64,000 nt of DNA from Halomonas zincidurans B6 (GTDB taxonomy: Bacteria; Pseudomonadota; Gammaproteobacteria; Pseudomonadales; Halomonadaceae): positions 930,001-994,000 of the forward strand of contig NZ_JNCK01000001.1 of the NCBI RefSeq assembly GCF_000731955.1, read 5' to 3'. The translations under genes and the position numbers were made by a program. Numbering within the stretch: position 1 is the first letter of the stretch; each line of letters opens with the position of its first letter. The notes below the pieces were generated by a model. The model was not told the DNA's origin. It worked only from the letters and a program-made list of their open reading frames with translations, and made no database searches. Below are positions 30,416-40,442 of the stretch, piece by piece.

Positions 30416-31555
30416 CTAAGGTTGGGTCTTCTCGCCGCCAGGCAACAATTGCCGCACGTCCAGGCCGGGAATGCCGACGGGAGAACGAATCATGCCATCG
30501 GCCGTGTCGGCCCGTGCGGCGGATTCGGTGACCGTGAAGCGCATCACGCCGATAAGCTGACCGGTGGCGGTCACCACATCGATGCGCCAGCGCCCGACGC
30601 TGTCCAGGGGGAACTGCTGCTTGTGCGTCCAGGCGCGGTAGCCCTGGTCGCGCCCGCCTTCAATGATCAAGGGGATGCGGTCGATCAGTTGTCCCTCGTA
30701 GCGCCATTCATGATAGATCTTCTCGCGCAACCCGCGGGGCGCGCGGATCGCCGTATACGCATAGAGGCCTTGATCGCGCAGCGCGCTATTGGTCAGCGTG
30801 AGACTGCCGCTGGGTTGGCGGCGGCTCGCATCGAAGCTCGGCGAAAGCGCGGTACCGGTCAGCCACAGCGTCGCCGGCGGCACCCAGGCGCGGCCGGCCC
30901 AGGCGGTAGCGCCCAGCAGCAGCGCCAGGCCGATCATCGCCAGCCAGCGTAGCAGTCCCTTGGGCTGCAACAGATGGATCAGGCTCGGCAGGCCGAAGAT
31001 CATGATCGCCAGCACGGCGAGCAACAGGCTCTCGCCGGTGGTCAGTTGCAGCATCAAGGGCAGGGTGACCAGCACTACCAGGAATACGCATTGGGCGTGA
31101 AAGGCGAAATACAGCCAGCGATGACGCTCGGCGAGCTTGAAATACAGCGGGTCGAGAATCGAGAGTAAAGCGCAGCCGATCATCGCCAGGGTGAAGAATG
31201 CCTGGCCACTGGCCCACACGGTGGTCGCCAGCAGAAAAGGCAGGGTGAAGAACAGCGTCTCCTGATGAATCATCTGGGCGATGAAGGTGGTCACTCCCGA
31301 GGGCAGGGTGGGATAGCCCCGGCGCGCCAGGAGACGGCCTATCATGCTTTCGGAGAGCAATAGCAGCCAGGCGAACAGTAGACCCAGTGCCAGCATGACG
31401 CCGAGCGCCTGCTGGCGGTCGACCAGGAAGAAACTCAGCGCACCGATCAGAAACGCCATGGGCGGCCACAGCCAGGCATAGGGCTGTAAACGCTTCACCC
31501 AGCGTTCGATGAAGTGGTGCAGGCGCAGTAGGCGAGGCTGTGCGGCGGCGGGCAT
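30416..31555 (-). CDS. DUF5924/DUF2914 family membrane protein
   Basis: A 379-residue protein with about seven hydrophobic segments in the first 240 residues, then a C-terminal soluble domain of DUF2914 type. That domain contains the block LREKIYHEWRYEGQLIDRI and then RAWTHKQQFP...GRWRIDVVTATGQLIGVMRF. DUF2914 is known from membrane proteins of gammaproteobacteria but has no established role. Start choice is weak: ATG at 31555 begins the region that looks like protein, whereas ATG at 31600 adds a low-complexity stretch. It is divergent from fadB. Confidence 0.8.
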   Translation of the reverse strand: MPAAAQPRLLRLHHFIERWVKRLQPYAWLWPPMAFLIGALSFFLVDRQQALGVMLALGLLFAWLLLLSESMIGRLLARRGYPTLPSGVTTFIAQMIHQETLFFTLPFLLATTVWASGQAFFTLAMIGCALLSILDPLYFKLAERHRWLYFAFHAQCVFLVVLVTLPLMLQLTTGESLLLAVLAIMIFGLPSLIHLLQPKGLLRWLAMIGLALLLGATAWAGRAWVPPATLWLTGTALSPSFDASRRQPSGSLTLTNSALRDQGLYAYTAIRAPRGLREKIYHEWRYEGQLIDRIPLIIEGGRDQGYRAWTHKQQFPLDSVGRWRIDVVTATGQLIGVMRFTVTESAARADTADGMIRSPVGIPGLDVRQLLPGGEKTQP

Positions 31556-31707
31556 TGGGCTGACTCGGTCGGGGCTCGTGGTCGGTGCGAAGTCGCGCAT
31601 CCTAGCAGCTGTCGCCGCGCCTGAGGGAGTCGCCCCGGTGCGACAGCGCCGACGGGTCGCCATTCAGTGCTTGACGAAGTCACCGGGCTTGACTCAAGCT
31701 AGCTGTA

Positions 31708-31725
31708 TTCAAACGCTTGTATGAA
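31708..31725. promoter_or_regulatory. Imperfect palindrome upstream of fadB, possible fatty-acid regulator operator
   Basis: TTCAAACGCTTGTATGAA has arms TTCA-n-AC and GT-n-TGAA (12 of 18 positions symmetric), 30 bp before the fadB start. Its form recalls operators of TetR-type fatty-acid regulators such as PsrA, but no regulator gene is nearby and the match is partial. Confidence 0.35.
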
Positions 31726-31754
31726 TGTTCTTCTCAACCCGTGGAGATGGGTCC

Positions 31755-33935
<2,181 letters not shown>

Positions 33936-33962
33936 TCCGCCACGTATTTCAGGAGAGACGAG

Positions 33963-35141
33963 ATGAGTTTGAATTCCAGAGACATCGTGGTGGTCGATGC
34001 CGTACGCACCGCCATGGCCAAGGCCAGGAACGGGGCGTTTCGCAACGTGCGCGCCGAGAACCTGTCCGCCGCGGTGATGCAGGCGCTGTTCGATCGCAAC
34101 CCCAAGCTCGACCCCGCCGAGGTCGATGACGTGATCTGGGGCTGCGTCAACCAGACTCTCGAACAGGCCATGAACATCGCCCGCAACGCGGCGATCATGA
34201 CCGGCATTCCGCGCTCGGTACCGGCGCAGACCGTCAATCGCCTGTGCGGTTCGTCGATGAGCGCGCTGCACATCGCCGCCGCCAACATCAAGGCCGGGAT
34301 GGGCGACTTCTACGTCATCGGCGGCGTCGAGCACATGGAGCATGTGCCGATGGATCACGGCGTCGACGTCAATCCGGCGGCCAGCAAGCACGCCGCCAAG
34401 GCGGCGATGATGATGGGCCTGACTGCCGAACTGCTGGGCAAGATGCACGGCGTCACTCGCGAGGAGCAGGACAAGTTCGGGGTGCGTTCTCATCAGCGTG
34501 CGCTCGCGGCCAATGAGAAGGGCTATTTCGATAACGAGATCATCGGTGTCGAGGGCCACGACAGCGACGGTTTCCGGCAGCTCGTGACCCGCGACGAGGT
34601 GGTGCGTATCGACGCCAACCTCGAGGACATGGCCAAGCTCAAGCCGATCTTCGATCCCAAAGGCGGTACCGTCTCGGCCGGCACGTCCTCGGCGCTGTCG
34701 GTGGGCGCGTCGGGCCTTGCGGTGATGAGTTACGAGCGTGCCAAGGCGCTGGGGCTCGAGCCGATCGCCCGGGTGCTGTCCACCGGCGTGGCCGGCTGCG
34801 ACGCCTCGATCATGGGCTATGGCCCGGTGCCGGCGAGCAAGAAGGCGCTTGCCGCGGCGGGGTTGAAGATCGACGACATCCAGAGCGTCGAGCTCAACGA
34901 GGCCTTCGCCGCCCAGGCGTTGACGGTGCTCAAGGAGCTCGGCCTGCGCGAGCGCATGGACGAGGCCGTCAATCTCAATGGCGGCGCCATCGCGTTGGGC
35001 CATCCATTGGGCTGCTCGGGCGCGCGTATCTCGACCACCCTGCTCAACGTGATGCGTCAGCAGGACACCACGCTGGGACTGGCGACCATGTGCATCGGCA
35101 TGGGTCAGGGGGTGGCGACGATCTTCGAGCGTCTCAAATAA
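33963..35141 (+). CDS. fadA: 3-ketoacyl-CoA thiolase FadA
   Basis: Beta subunit of the fatty-acid oxidation complex; it cleaves 3-ketoacyl-CoA with CoA to acetyl-CoA and a shortened acyl-CoA. The 392-residue thiolase has the nucleophile C95 in NRLCGSSMSAL, the NEAFAAQ block, the catalytic His in GGAIALGHPLGCSGAR and the C-terminal Cys in ATMCIGMGQG. The ATG at 33963 follows AGGAGAG. The fadBA order is canonical. A factor-independent terminator follows at 35222-35244. Confidence 0.97.
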   Translation: MSLNSRDIVVVDAVRTAMAKARNGAFRNVRAENLSAAVMQALFDRNPKLDPAEVDDVIWGCVNQTLEQAMNIARNAAIMTGIPRSVPAQTVNRLCGSSMSALHIAAANIKAGMGDFYVIGGVEHMEHVPMDHGVDVNPAASKHAAKAAMMMGLTAELLGKMHGVTREEQDKFGVRSHQRALAANEKGYFDNEIIGVEGHDSDGFRQLVTRDEVVRIDANLEDMAKLKPIFDPKGGTVSAGTSSALSVGASGLAVMSYERAKALGLEPIARVLSTGVAGCDASIMGYGPVPASKKALAAAGLKIDDIQSVELNEAFAAQALTVLKELGLRERMDEAVNLNGGAIALGHPLGCSGARISTTLLNVMRQQDTTLGLATMCIGMGQGVATIFERLK

Positions 35142-35221
35142 GAGCGGCGTGATTTCCAGGCGGGCCTTACCTGACTCCAGCATCAAACACAGGGCGGGGT
35201 GAAGGACTCGCGCCGCTTTCC

Positions 35222-35244
35222 AAGCCGCCTACGGGCGGCTTTCT
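35222..35244 (+). terminator. fadBA intrinsic terminator
   Basis: AAGCCGCC pairs with GGCGGCTT around a TACG loop, followed by TTCT. It lies 80 bp downstream of fadA and before idi. Confidence 0.7.
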
Positions 35245-35337
35245 GGTGCGCGGATACCGGCGTATGGCGAGCCCAAGCTACAAGCGGCGCGACGTATCGA
35301 TCGGTTATACTTGAAGGCAGGCCAGCGAGGAGGCGTC

Positions 35338-35877
35338 ATGGAACAACGCATGATCACTGCCATTGACGAAGGTGGCCAGTTGTATCCCATCGACAAGCTC
35401 GGGGCGCACCGTCTGGGAACGCGCCACGTCGCCATTTCGGTCTTCGTGTTCTCGGGCACTCAAGTGTTGCTGCAACAGCGCGCCCCGGGCAAATACCACT
35501 CGGCTGGACAATGGGCCAACGCCTGCTGCTCGCATCCCGACTGGGGCGAGGCGGTAATCGACTGCGCTCACCGCCGGCTCAAGGAGGAAATGGGCTTGGA
35601 TCTACCGGTGCACAGCGCCGGTATCATGGATTACCGGGCCGATGTCGGTGGTGGCCTGGTGGAAAATGAGCACGTGCATCTGTTTTCTGCCGAGTGCGAA
35701 GCCGAAGGAGTGATGATTCGGCCCGACCCCGCTGAAGTCAGCGACTACCGTTGGCTGGATATCGTAGCGCTACGCCAAGAGATCGCCGAGTCACCATGCG
35801 CATTCACGCCTTGGCTGCGAATTTATCTGAGGCGTTCGGGCGAGACCGGCATCGTACGCTTGCAAGGTCAGCCGTAA
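35338..35877 (+). CDS. idi: Isopentenyl-diphosphate delta-isomerase, type I
   Basis: Nudix-fold enzyme interconverting isopentenyl and dimethylallyl diphosphate, balancing isoprenoid precursors. The 179-residue product has the family start block (YPIDKLGAHRLGTRHVAISVF), the active Cys in ANACCSHPDWGE (C63/C64), the Nudix helix GEAVIDCAHRRLKEEMGL (70-87) and the Glu pair in VENEHVHLF. ATG at 35338 follows GAGGAGG with ideal spacing; a TATACT at 35306-35311 is a plausible -10. It stands alone, with no other isoprenoid genes near it. Confidence 0.95.
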   Translation: MEQRMITAIDEGGQLYPIDKLGAHRLGTRHVAISVFVFSGTQVLLQQRAPGKYHSAGQWANACCSHPDWGEAVIDCAHRRLKEEMGLDLPVHSAGIMDYRADVGGGLVENEHVHLFSAECEAEGVMIRPDPAEVSDYRWLDIVALRQEIAESPCAFTPWLRIYLRRSGETGIVRLQGQP

Positions 35878-35887
35878 ATATTCTCGC

Positions 35888-35903
35888 CCGAGATAAGTCT
35901 CGG
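35888..35903. terminator. Short hairpin between convergent idi and the secreted-protein gene
   Basis: CCGAGA-TAAG-TCTCGG is a 6-bp stem placed exactly between two convergent stop codons. There is no U tract, so its role as a terminator is weakly supported. Confidence 0.3.
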
Positions 35904-36302
35904 TTACTGGGCCAGCGCTTCTTCCTGTGAACTCAGGAAGTCCGATTGTGAAGTGGCTGTCCCACCGTTAGATGTCTGACTGGAATCGGTGCTTAACGAT
36001 CCCTGAGCATTGTCACCCAGTGTCATCTCGATCTGCTGCCAATTGGTAGCAGAAATAGTCGTATTGCTATATATGGTGGCGGAGCCGGAGGAGCCCGAAG
36101 ACGAGGCGTTCTGCTTGCTTTCGTAGAGTATCGCCGCGGCCTGGGCACTTCGAGCCGGAAAATTATACGGTTGCGGGCCGATCAAGGAACCGTCACCGGC
36201 TTGTGCAATCGGGAAGACTGTCATCCAAGCGCCGATAGCCAGTAAAACGCGGATCGGGATGAGCGTTTTTTCGTGGGCAAGCGCCTTGTCCAATAGGTTC
36301 AT
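35904..36302 (-). CDS. Small secreted Ser/Gln-rich protein, third gene of the CsgG-like operon
   Basis: A 132-residue protein with an N-terminal signal (cleavage probably after PIAQA, residue 35). The mature part is low in charge and rich in Ser, Thr, Gln, Asn and Gly: NASSSGSSGSATIYSNTT, then a short ordered block (NWQQIEMTLGDNAQGS) and a QTSNGGTATSQS tail. Such composition fits a fibre subunit or nucleator. The start at 36302 follows GGGAG; the frame is open upstream only as an overlap of the preceding gene. It lies 52 bp after the repeat protein and behind a strong hairpin, so it may be made in lower amounts. By operon position it could play the HfaA-like part. Sequence similarity is not established. 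Confidence 0.8.
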   Translation of the reverse strand: MNLLDKALAHEKTLIPIRVLLAIGAWMTVFPIAQAGDGSLIGPQPYNFPARSAQAAAILYESKQNASSSGSSGSATIYSNTTISATNWQQIEMTLGDNAQGSLSTDSSQTSNGGTATSQSDFLSSQEEALAQ

Positions 36303-36316
36303 AAGGTTCTCCCGAA

Positions 36317-36339
36317 CCGGGGGGGCGAATGCCCCCCGG
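36317..36339 (-). promoter_or_regulatory. Strong GC hairpin between the two secreted-protein genes
   Basis: CCGGGGGGC and GCCCCCCGG (9 bp, one bulged G) form a hairpin with a 4-nt loop in the 52-bp gap between the repeat-protein gene and the small secreted-protein gene. There is no U tract. A stable intercistronic hairpin in this position would protect the upstream message and reduce downstream expression, as in other fibre-subunit operons. That effect is inferred. Confidence 0.5.
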
Positions 36340-36354
36340 CAGTCCCTGATGTTG

Positions 36355-37101
36355 TCAGTTACTGAAACTACCCAGGCTGACGTTGACGTTGTTACCAACA
36401 GCTGTTGCCACAGAGCTGATCTCAGGGCCTTTCAATGTTCCAGGATCAGTAACCATGAGGCTTACGTCATTGACGTAGGAGTAGGCTGATACGCTGCCTG
36501 TGCCGACCTGGTTAATGTTAGCAAGCAGGATGGAGTCTGCAGCTGTATTGGCCTGAAGATCCAGCGACAAGTTATTGCCGACAGCCGTCGCTGCACTGTC
36601 AACGGTCATGTTGTCGATCCCAGCAACCGTGGAGCTGGCGCTGATACTGCCCGAGCCGTACCAGATCTGGTTGCTATCCAGGTTGGTTTGCACGTCGGTT
36701 TCGACACTGGCGTTATTGGCGACAGCGGTCGCTGCACTTTCGATGGCGCCATTACCGATGGCCGAGTAGTCGTAGTTGATGTCGACGTCGACGCCGCCTT
36801 TGCCATGGCCGGTGGACCACCAGTCGGCATCGATGGTCTTGTCCGGCTTGACCATGTTGTCGATGTTGGTGACGTTACTGGTAGCACTAACACTGCCGGT
36901 GAATGTCTGGTCGATCTCGGCTAGTGCGAGCCCGCTGGGATCATCGAGACCCACATTTATATCGATATCTTGATCAACATATGTATCGACATCAAGATCC
37001 CAATCCCAGTCAGATCTATCAAAGGCCTGAGCCTGCGAGATTCCCAGCACCATGGCGCTTGCGGCGCTGATGGCGAAGGCCAGTTTATTCAGTTGTTTCA
37101 T
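36355..37101 (-). CDS. Secreted triple-repeat protein with ATAVxNN motifs, candidate fibre subunit
   Basis: A 248-residue exported protein: Sec signal MKQLNKLAFAISAASAMVLG with cleavage after AQA (26), then an Asp-rich segment (27-60). Three imperfect repeats follow (about 62-141, 144-190, 196-245). Each begins with a Gln and a GS(V/I)SAxSxV strand and ends with SxATAVxNN: SAATAVANN (122-130), SAATAVGNN (169-177) and SVATAVGNN (230-238). There is no cysteine. The alternation of polar strand repeats and Asn/Gln/Gly turns resembles curli-type or Caulobacter HfaD-type subunits. Its start overlaps the CsgG-like gene by 17 bp and has GAGGA upstream, so the two are coupled. Assignment as an amyloid is inferred from architecture and partner, not from recognised homology. 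Confidence 0.82.
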   Translation of the reverse strand: MKQLNKLAFAISAASAMVLGISQAQAFDRSDWDWDLDVDTYVDQDIDINVGLDDPSGLALAEIDQTFTGSVSATSNVTNIDNMVKPDKTIDADWWSTGHGKGGVDVDINYDYSAIGNGAIESAATAVANNASVETDVQTNLDSNQIWYGSGSISASSTVAGIDNMTVDSAATAVGNNLSLDLQANTAADSILLANINQVGTGSVSAYSYVNDVSLMVTDPGTLKGPEISSVATAVGNNVNVSLGSFSN

Positions 37102-37933
37102 TGTTGCGTTCCTCTTGACTTACGGCTAGGTATTGCCCGGTTTCCGGCTGACAGGTCTCCCCGTCTGGTATCGGAAGACCCAGGCCTTCGGTCAGGATCT
37201 GGTAGGTACCCATTTCCACGACCGATCGAACGCCGAGTTGCAGGGGTTCATTCCTGACACCGCCGGCGTCGAATTCGATGAGTTGATTGCCAAAAAAACG
37301 ATAGATCCCGGTTTCCACCTCGTAACCGACGATCTGCTTCTGCAGGCTGGTGACATAGAGCGTTCGGAAAGTCCTGACATCGACCAGGCGTAGGTCGATT
37401 CCGACGTTGATCACCGCCGTACGAACACCGCCGCCAATGCCACTGACATAGAGACGTGCCCCGCCGCTGGCAATGTTGTAGTTGAGTTCGGTAAGCGCGC
37501 CGAGGATCACGAAGTTGGCCGGCAGAACGGCGATAGGCTTGGGCTCGTAGGCCATCGCATTGCGTTCGAATAGCTGCTGCTCAGCCAGTGGCACGCGCAC
37601 GTCGAGGCGCTCAGTGAGGTTGACCTTGCCCGTCTTGTACAGGGCACTGATCAGCATTTCCGAGACACCCTGGGTGAGCGCGGTGCTTTCAGTAACCGTG
37701 GTATAGGTACGTTGGCCGGTCTTGTCGGCGATCTGGCCCACGGCAATCACTGGAAGATTATTGGCAGCCGGTAACTTGTCGAGATCGGCCAGGCATTGGC
37801 TATAGGGTGTGTTATTGCTGGTCACGGGCGGCCCTAGCAGCGGCTTCACATGCTCGAAGTCCGGATCGACTGCTGCACAACCACTACCCAGGAGAACGAA
37901 CAAGAGCGCTGGATAATACTTGAAATTGAGCAT
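37085..37933 (-). CDS. CsgG/HfaB family outer-membrane lipoprotein
   Basis: A 282-residue lipoprotein: hydrophobic leader with cleavage before C19 (LLGSGCAA), though the -3 residue is Gly rather than the usual Leu. The body matches the CsgG/HfaB fold: VIAVGQIADKTGQ near 62, a VSEMLISALYKTG helix, and the transmembrane-hairpin region LTELNYNIASGGARLYVSG...VINVGIDLRLVDVRTFRTLYVTSLQKQIVGYEVE. Curli CsgG forms the nonameric outer-membrane secretion channel, and HfaB does the analogous job in Caulobacter holdfast anchoring. First gene of a three-gene operon encoding its likely substrates, with a sigma-54 promoter 46 bp upstream of the start. No csgE, csgF or csgB homologue was seen nearby. Confidence 0.9.
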   Translation of the reverse strand: MLNFKYYPALLFVLLGSGCAAVDPDFEHVKPLLGPPVTSNNTPYSQCLADLDKLPAANNLPVIAVGQIADKTGQRTYTTVTESTALTQGVSEMLISALYKTGKVNLTERLDVRVPLAEQQLFERNAMAYEPKPIAVLPANFVILGALTELNYNIASGGARLYVSGIGGGVRTAVINVGIDLRLVDVRTFRTLYVTSLQKQIVGYEVETGIYRFFGNQLIEFDAGGVRNEPLQLGVRSVVEMGTYQILTEGLGLPIPDGETCQPETGQYLAVSQEERNNETTE

Positions 37934-37978
37934 GTGCTATTCACCCGAGATAGTCCGTAAGTGCTTGACTATCCTTTA

Positions 37979-37994
37979 AGCATCATGTGTGCCA
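37979..37994 (-). promoter_or_regulatory. Near-consensus sigma-54 (-24/-12) promoter of the CsgG-like operon
   Basis: On the minus strand the sequence reads TGGCAC-ACATG-ATGCT. The -24 block is perfect and the -12 block matches TTGCW at four of five positions, with the invariant GG and GC at exact spacing. Predicted start is near 37967, 34 nt before the first gene. The adjacent divergent gene encodes a sigma-54 activator. Confidence 0.8.
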
Positions 37995-38512
37995 AATATT
38001 CATTTTCTCTTTCGGGCAATGAGTTGTTGGACAATAATGGCGTGATGTTATTGTTGTTTTTTGCAAAATGCCTTGTATTTTGAAAAATTCTTATTAGTGT
38101 GGCCAGCTTCAGGTTTTATAAGTTGATGACGCTTGAAGATCGAGACTTGATGAGAGCGATGGTTGCGCACTTTGCTAATGTTTTGATGTAGGTGATATCG
38201 ATTAGTTCGTTGATGCTTTTTTGTTATTTTCGTAGATGTTGGCATAATGTTTTTTTGGGATTTTTGAGAGCTATGACAGGGCGTCTATTTAATTTTTCAG
38301 TAATTGGGATTAGTTTTCAATAGTTTGCGTTGATTTTTTAATGGCTGTGCTTTTGCTTTTATTGTTGCAAGCGGGCGACGTTCGGTTAGTCTACGTTTTA
38401 TTGGATGTAAGCGATTGAAAAAGTAATAAAGATGCTTAGTGTGTTGGTTGGTGTTATATAACCCAATAAGATTATTAAACAAATAAATCTAGAAATTTTC
38501 TGGGGGCTTGTT
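37995..38512. other. AT-rich intergenic region with possible activator-binding dyads
   Basis: This stretch between the operon and its divergent activator gene is strikingly AT-rich compared with the rest of the window. I see no credible gene in it; the small frames present are Lys/His/Asn-rich and lack ribosome sites. A dyad ACAATAA-N10-TTATTGT (38031-38054) and an overlapping TTGT-TGG-ACAA (38024-38034) lie about 60-90 bp upstream of the predicted sigma-54 start, a usual place for enhancer sites. No clear IHF site was found. Confidence 0.45.
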
Positions 38513-39526
38513 ATGGGTTGTGAATCATATCTTTCAAGCAGGCAAGGTGCGGCAACGGATCCTCGGGTCATGAACGCCTTTATCGGTGACTCGCTGCCGA
38601 TGAAAATGTTATACAAAAAGCTGAAGCAAGTTTCATGTTCCGATGCGCCCGTTTTTATTAGCGGAGAAAGTGGCACCGGCAAGGAACTCTGCGCCAGTGT
38701 TCTCCATAAATACGGAAAGCGCCATCAAGGCCCTTTCATCGCCGTCAATTGTGCGGCGATTCCGTCTGAACTCTTCGAGTCGCAATTATTCGGCCACTTG
38801 AGGGGCGCCTTTACCGGGGCTTCCTGTGATCGAGACGGCTATACCATGGCGGCAGATGGCGGAACGTTGTTTCTGGACGAGGTCGCCGAACTCAGTCTCG
38901 ATGTACAAAGCAAGCTGCTGAGATTCCTGCAGACCGGTCAGGTGATTCCCGTGGGGGCGACGGCGCCGCGTGTCGTCGATTGTCGTATCGTTTGCGCCAC
39001 CAACGTCGATCCTTCCGTGCTGGTCCGTGAGGGCCGCTTTCGCGAGGATCTCTATTACCGCCTGCATGTAATTCCCGTTGCATTGCCACCGTTGCGCGAC
39101 CGAGGCGATGACATCGTCGAGATCGCTCGTGCGTTGGTGGCGCGCTATGCCGGGTCGGAGGGCAAGGCCTTTCAACGGATTTCGCATCAAGCCGAGCTTG
39201 CCCTGCGGTGCTACAGTTGGCCGGGCAATGTCCGCGAACTGGAAAATGTCATCCGACGTGCGGTCGTCATGCATGACGGCGAGCAATTAACCGAGCATAT
39301 GCTCGAACTATCTGTAGCGGCGCGAAGGGTGCCTCTGCCCCCAACGTTCAAGCAAGTTCCTGACGAGGGGTCCTCTGCACACGTTCGTCCACTATGGATG
39401 ATCGAGCGAGATGCGATCGAGCATGCCATAGCTGCTTGTGGGGGAAACATTCAGCGAGCGGCGGCATTGCTAGAGGTAGCGCCTTCGACCCTCTACCGCA
39501 AGCGTCTCGTCTGGAAGACATCTTGA
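38513..39526 (+). CDS. Sigma-54-dependent transcriptional activator lacking a sensor domain
   Basis: A 337-residue bacterial enhancer-binding protein. The AAA+ domain begins almost at once (about residue 22): Walker A GESGTGKE (51-58), the sigma-54 contact loop GAFTGA (98-103), Walker B GGTLFLDE (116-123), arginine-finger region GRFREDLYYRL, and sensor II block WPGNVRELENVI. A Fis-type helix-turn-helix ends the protein (NIQRAAALLEVAPSTLYRK). There is no receiver, GAF or PAS domain, as in PspF, so activity must be set by expression or a partner protein. ATG at 38513 is preceded by a GGGGG stretch. Divergent from an operon with a sigma-54 promoter, which is its likely target. Confidence 0.93.
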   Translation: MGCESYLSSRQGAATDPRVMNAFIGDSLPMKMLYKKLKQVSCSDAPVFISGESGTGKELCASVLHKYGKRHQGPFIAVNCAAIPSELFESQLFGHLRGAFTGASCDRDGYTMAADGGTLFLDEVAELSLDVQSKLLRFLQTGQVIPVGATAPRVVDCRIVCATNVDPSVLVREGRFREDLYYRLHVIPVALPPLRDRGDDIVEIARALVARYAGSEGKAFQRISHQAELALRCYSWPGNVRELENVIRRAVVMHDGEQLTEHMLELSVAARRVPLPPTFKQVPDEGSSAHVRPLWMIERDAIEHAIAACGGNIQRAAALLEVAPSTLYRKRLVWKTS

Positions 39527-39685
39527 ATCGTCTAATGAAGCGGCATCGTCGCTGTGGCCGGTAATAGCCGTCAAACGCTTATATTGCTGAGGAAATACTG
39601 CCTATACTGCCAACATGAAAGCTGATATCGGCTACGCTACGGCACGCAGCCTATTTGCGAAATCGGTGATAAAGGAGGTGTTGAT

Positions 39686-40288
39686 ATGCTCACGCACGTC
39701 TGGGGACTGTTGGCGCACCCGAACCGTGAATGGAGGCAGATCCATAGCGAACGGGAGACGCTGACCCATCTCTATGCTCACCACGTATTGGCATTGGCGG
39801 CGATCCCGGTGGTAAGCGCCTTCATCGGCACCACCCAGATCGGGTGGGATTACGGCGGTGGCGAAACGATACGCCTTGCATACTCGGATGCCTTTTTCGC
39901 CGGTATCGCCTTTTACGTGGCCATTCTGGCGGCGGTGGGTTTGATGGGGGTGGTCATTCATTGGCTGGCGCGGCGCTACTCTACCCAACCGAGTCGCCGC
40001 GACTGCATCATTTTCGCCGGCTACGTGGCGACGCCGATGTTCTTGAGCGGATTGGTGGCTCTCTATCCATTGCTCTGGCTATGCCTGCTGGCGATCATCG
40101 TGGGGCTCTGTTATAGCGCCGTCCTGCTGTATATCGGTATTCCCGCGTTTCTAGGCATCAGCAACGAAGAAGGCTTCATCGTCACCGGCTCGACACTGGG
40201 AATCGGCGTCTTGGTACTCGAGGTATTGCTGGGGCTGACCGTGCTGCTGTGGGGCTACGGCGCGAGACTGCTGGGTGTCGAATTGTGA
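39686..40288 (+). CDS. Yip1-family inner-membrane protein (DUF1282-like)
   Basis: A 200-residue membrane protein with five hydrophobic segments (about 32-50, 70-95, 107-128, 130-152, 168-192), matching the Yip1/YIPF superfamily pattern (start HVWGLLAHPNREWRQIHSE). ATG at 39686 has a very strong AAGGAGGTG ribosome site. Bacterial members are of unknown function. It stands between the activator gene and the hut locus, with no operon partner on its strand. Confidence 0.82.
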   Translation: MLTHVWGLLAHPNREWRQIHSERETLTHLYAHHVLALAAIPVVSAFIGTTQIGWDYGGGETIRLAYSDAFFAGIAFYVAILAAVGLMGVVIHWLARRYSTQPSRRDCIIFAGYVATPMFLSGLVALYPLLWLCLLAIIVGLCYSAVLLYIGIPAFLGISNEEGFIVTGSTLGIGVLVLEVLLGLTVLLWGYGARLLGVEL

Positions 40289-40442
40289 TGTCCAGGTCTC
40301 TTGCAATGCGAGGTGAACAACCGGGTGTCGACGACGTCCGGTTTGTTGTGCGCTCGGGAGGTGCCGAGACATGATGTCTGTTCACTGTAACGATGCCTTT
40401 AGATGATTCGGGGCTGTTATAGGTGGAATGGCGGGCGGCCTT

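Noticed and set aside
38048..38482. Two 61-65 codon frames in the AT-rich region upstream of the sigma-54 activator
   Set aside because: Lys/His/Asn-rich translation of AT-rich DNA, no ribosome sites, overlapping the regulatory region.
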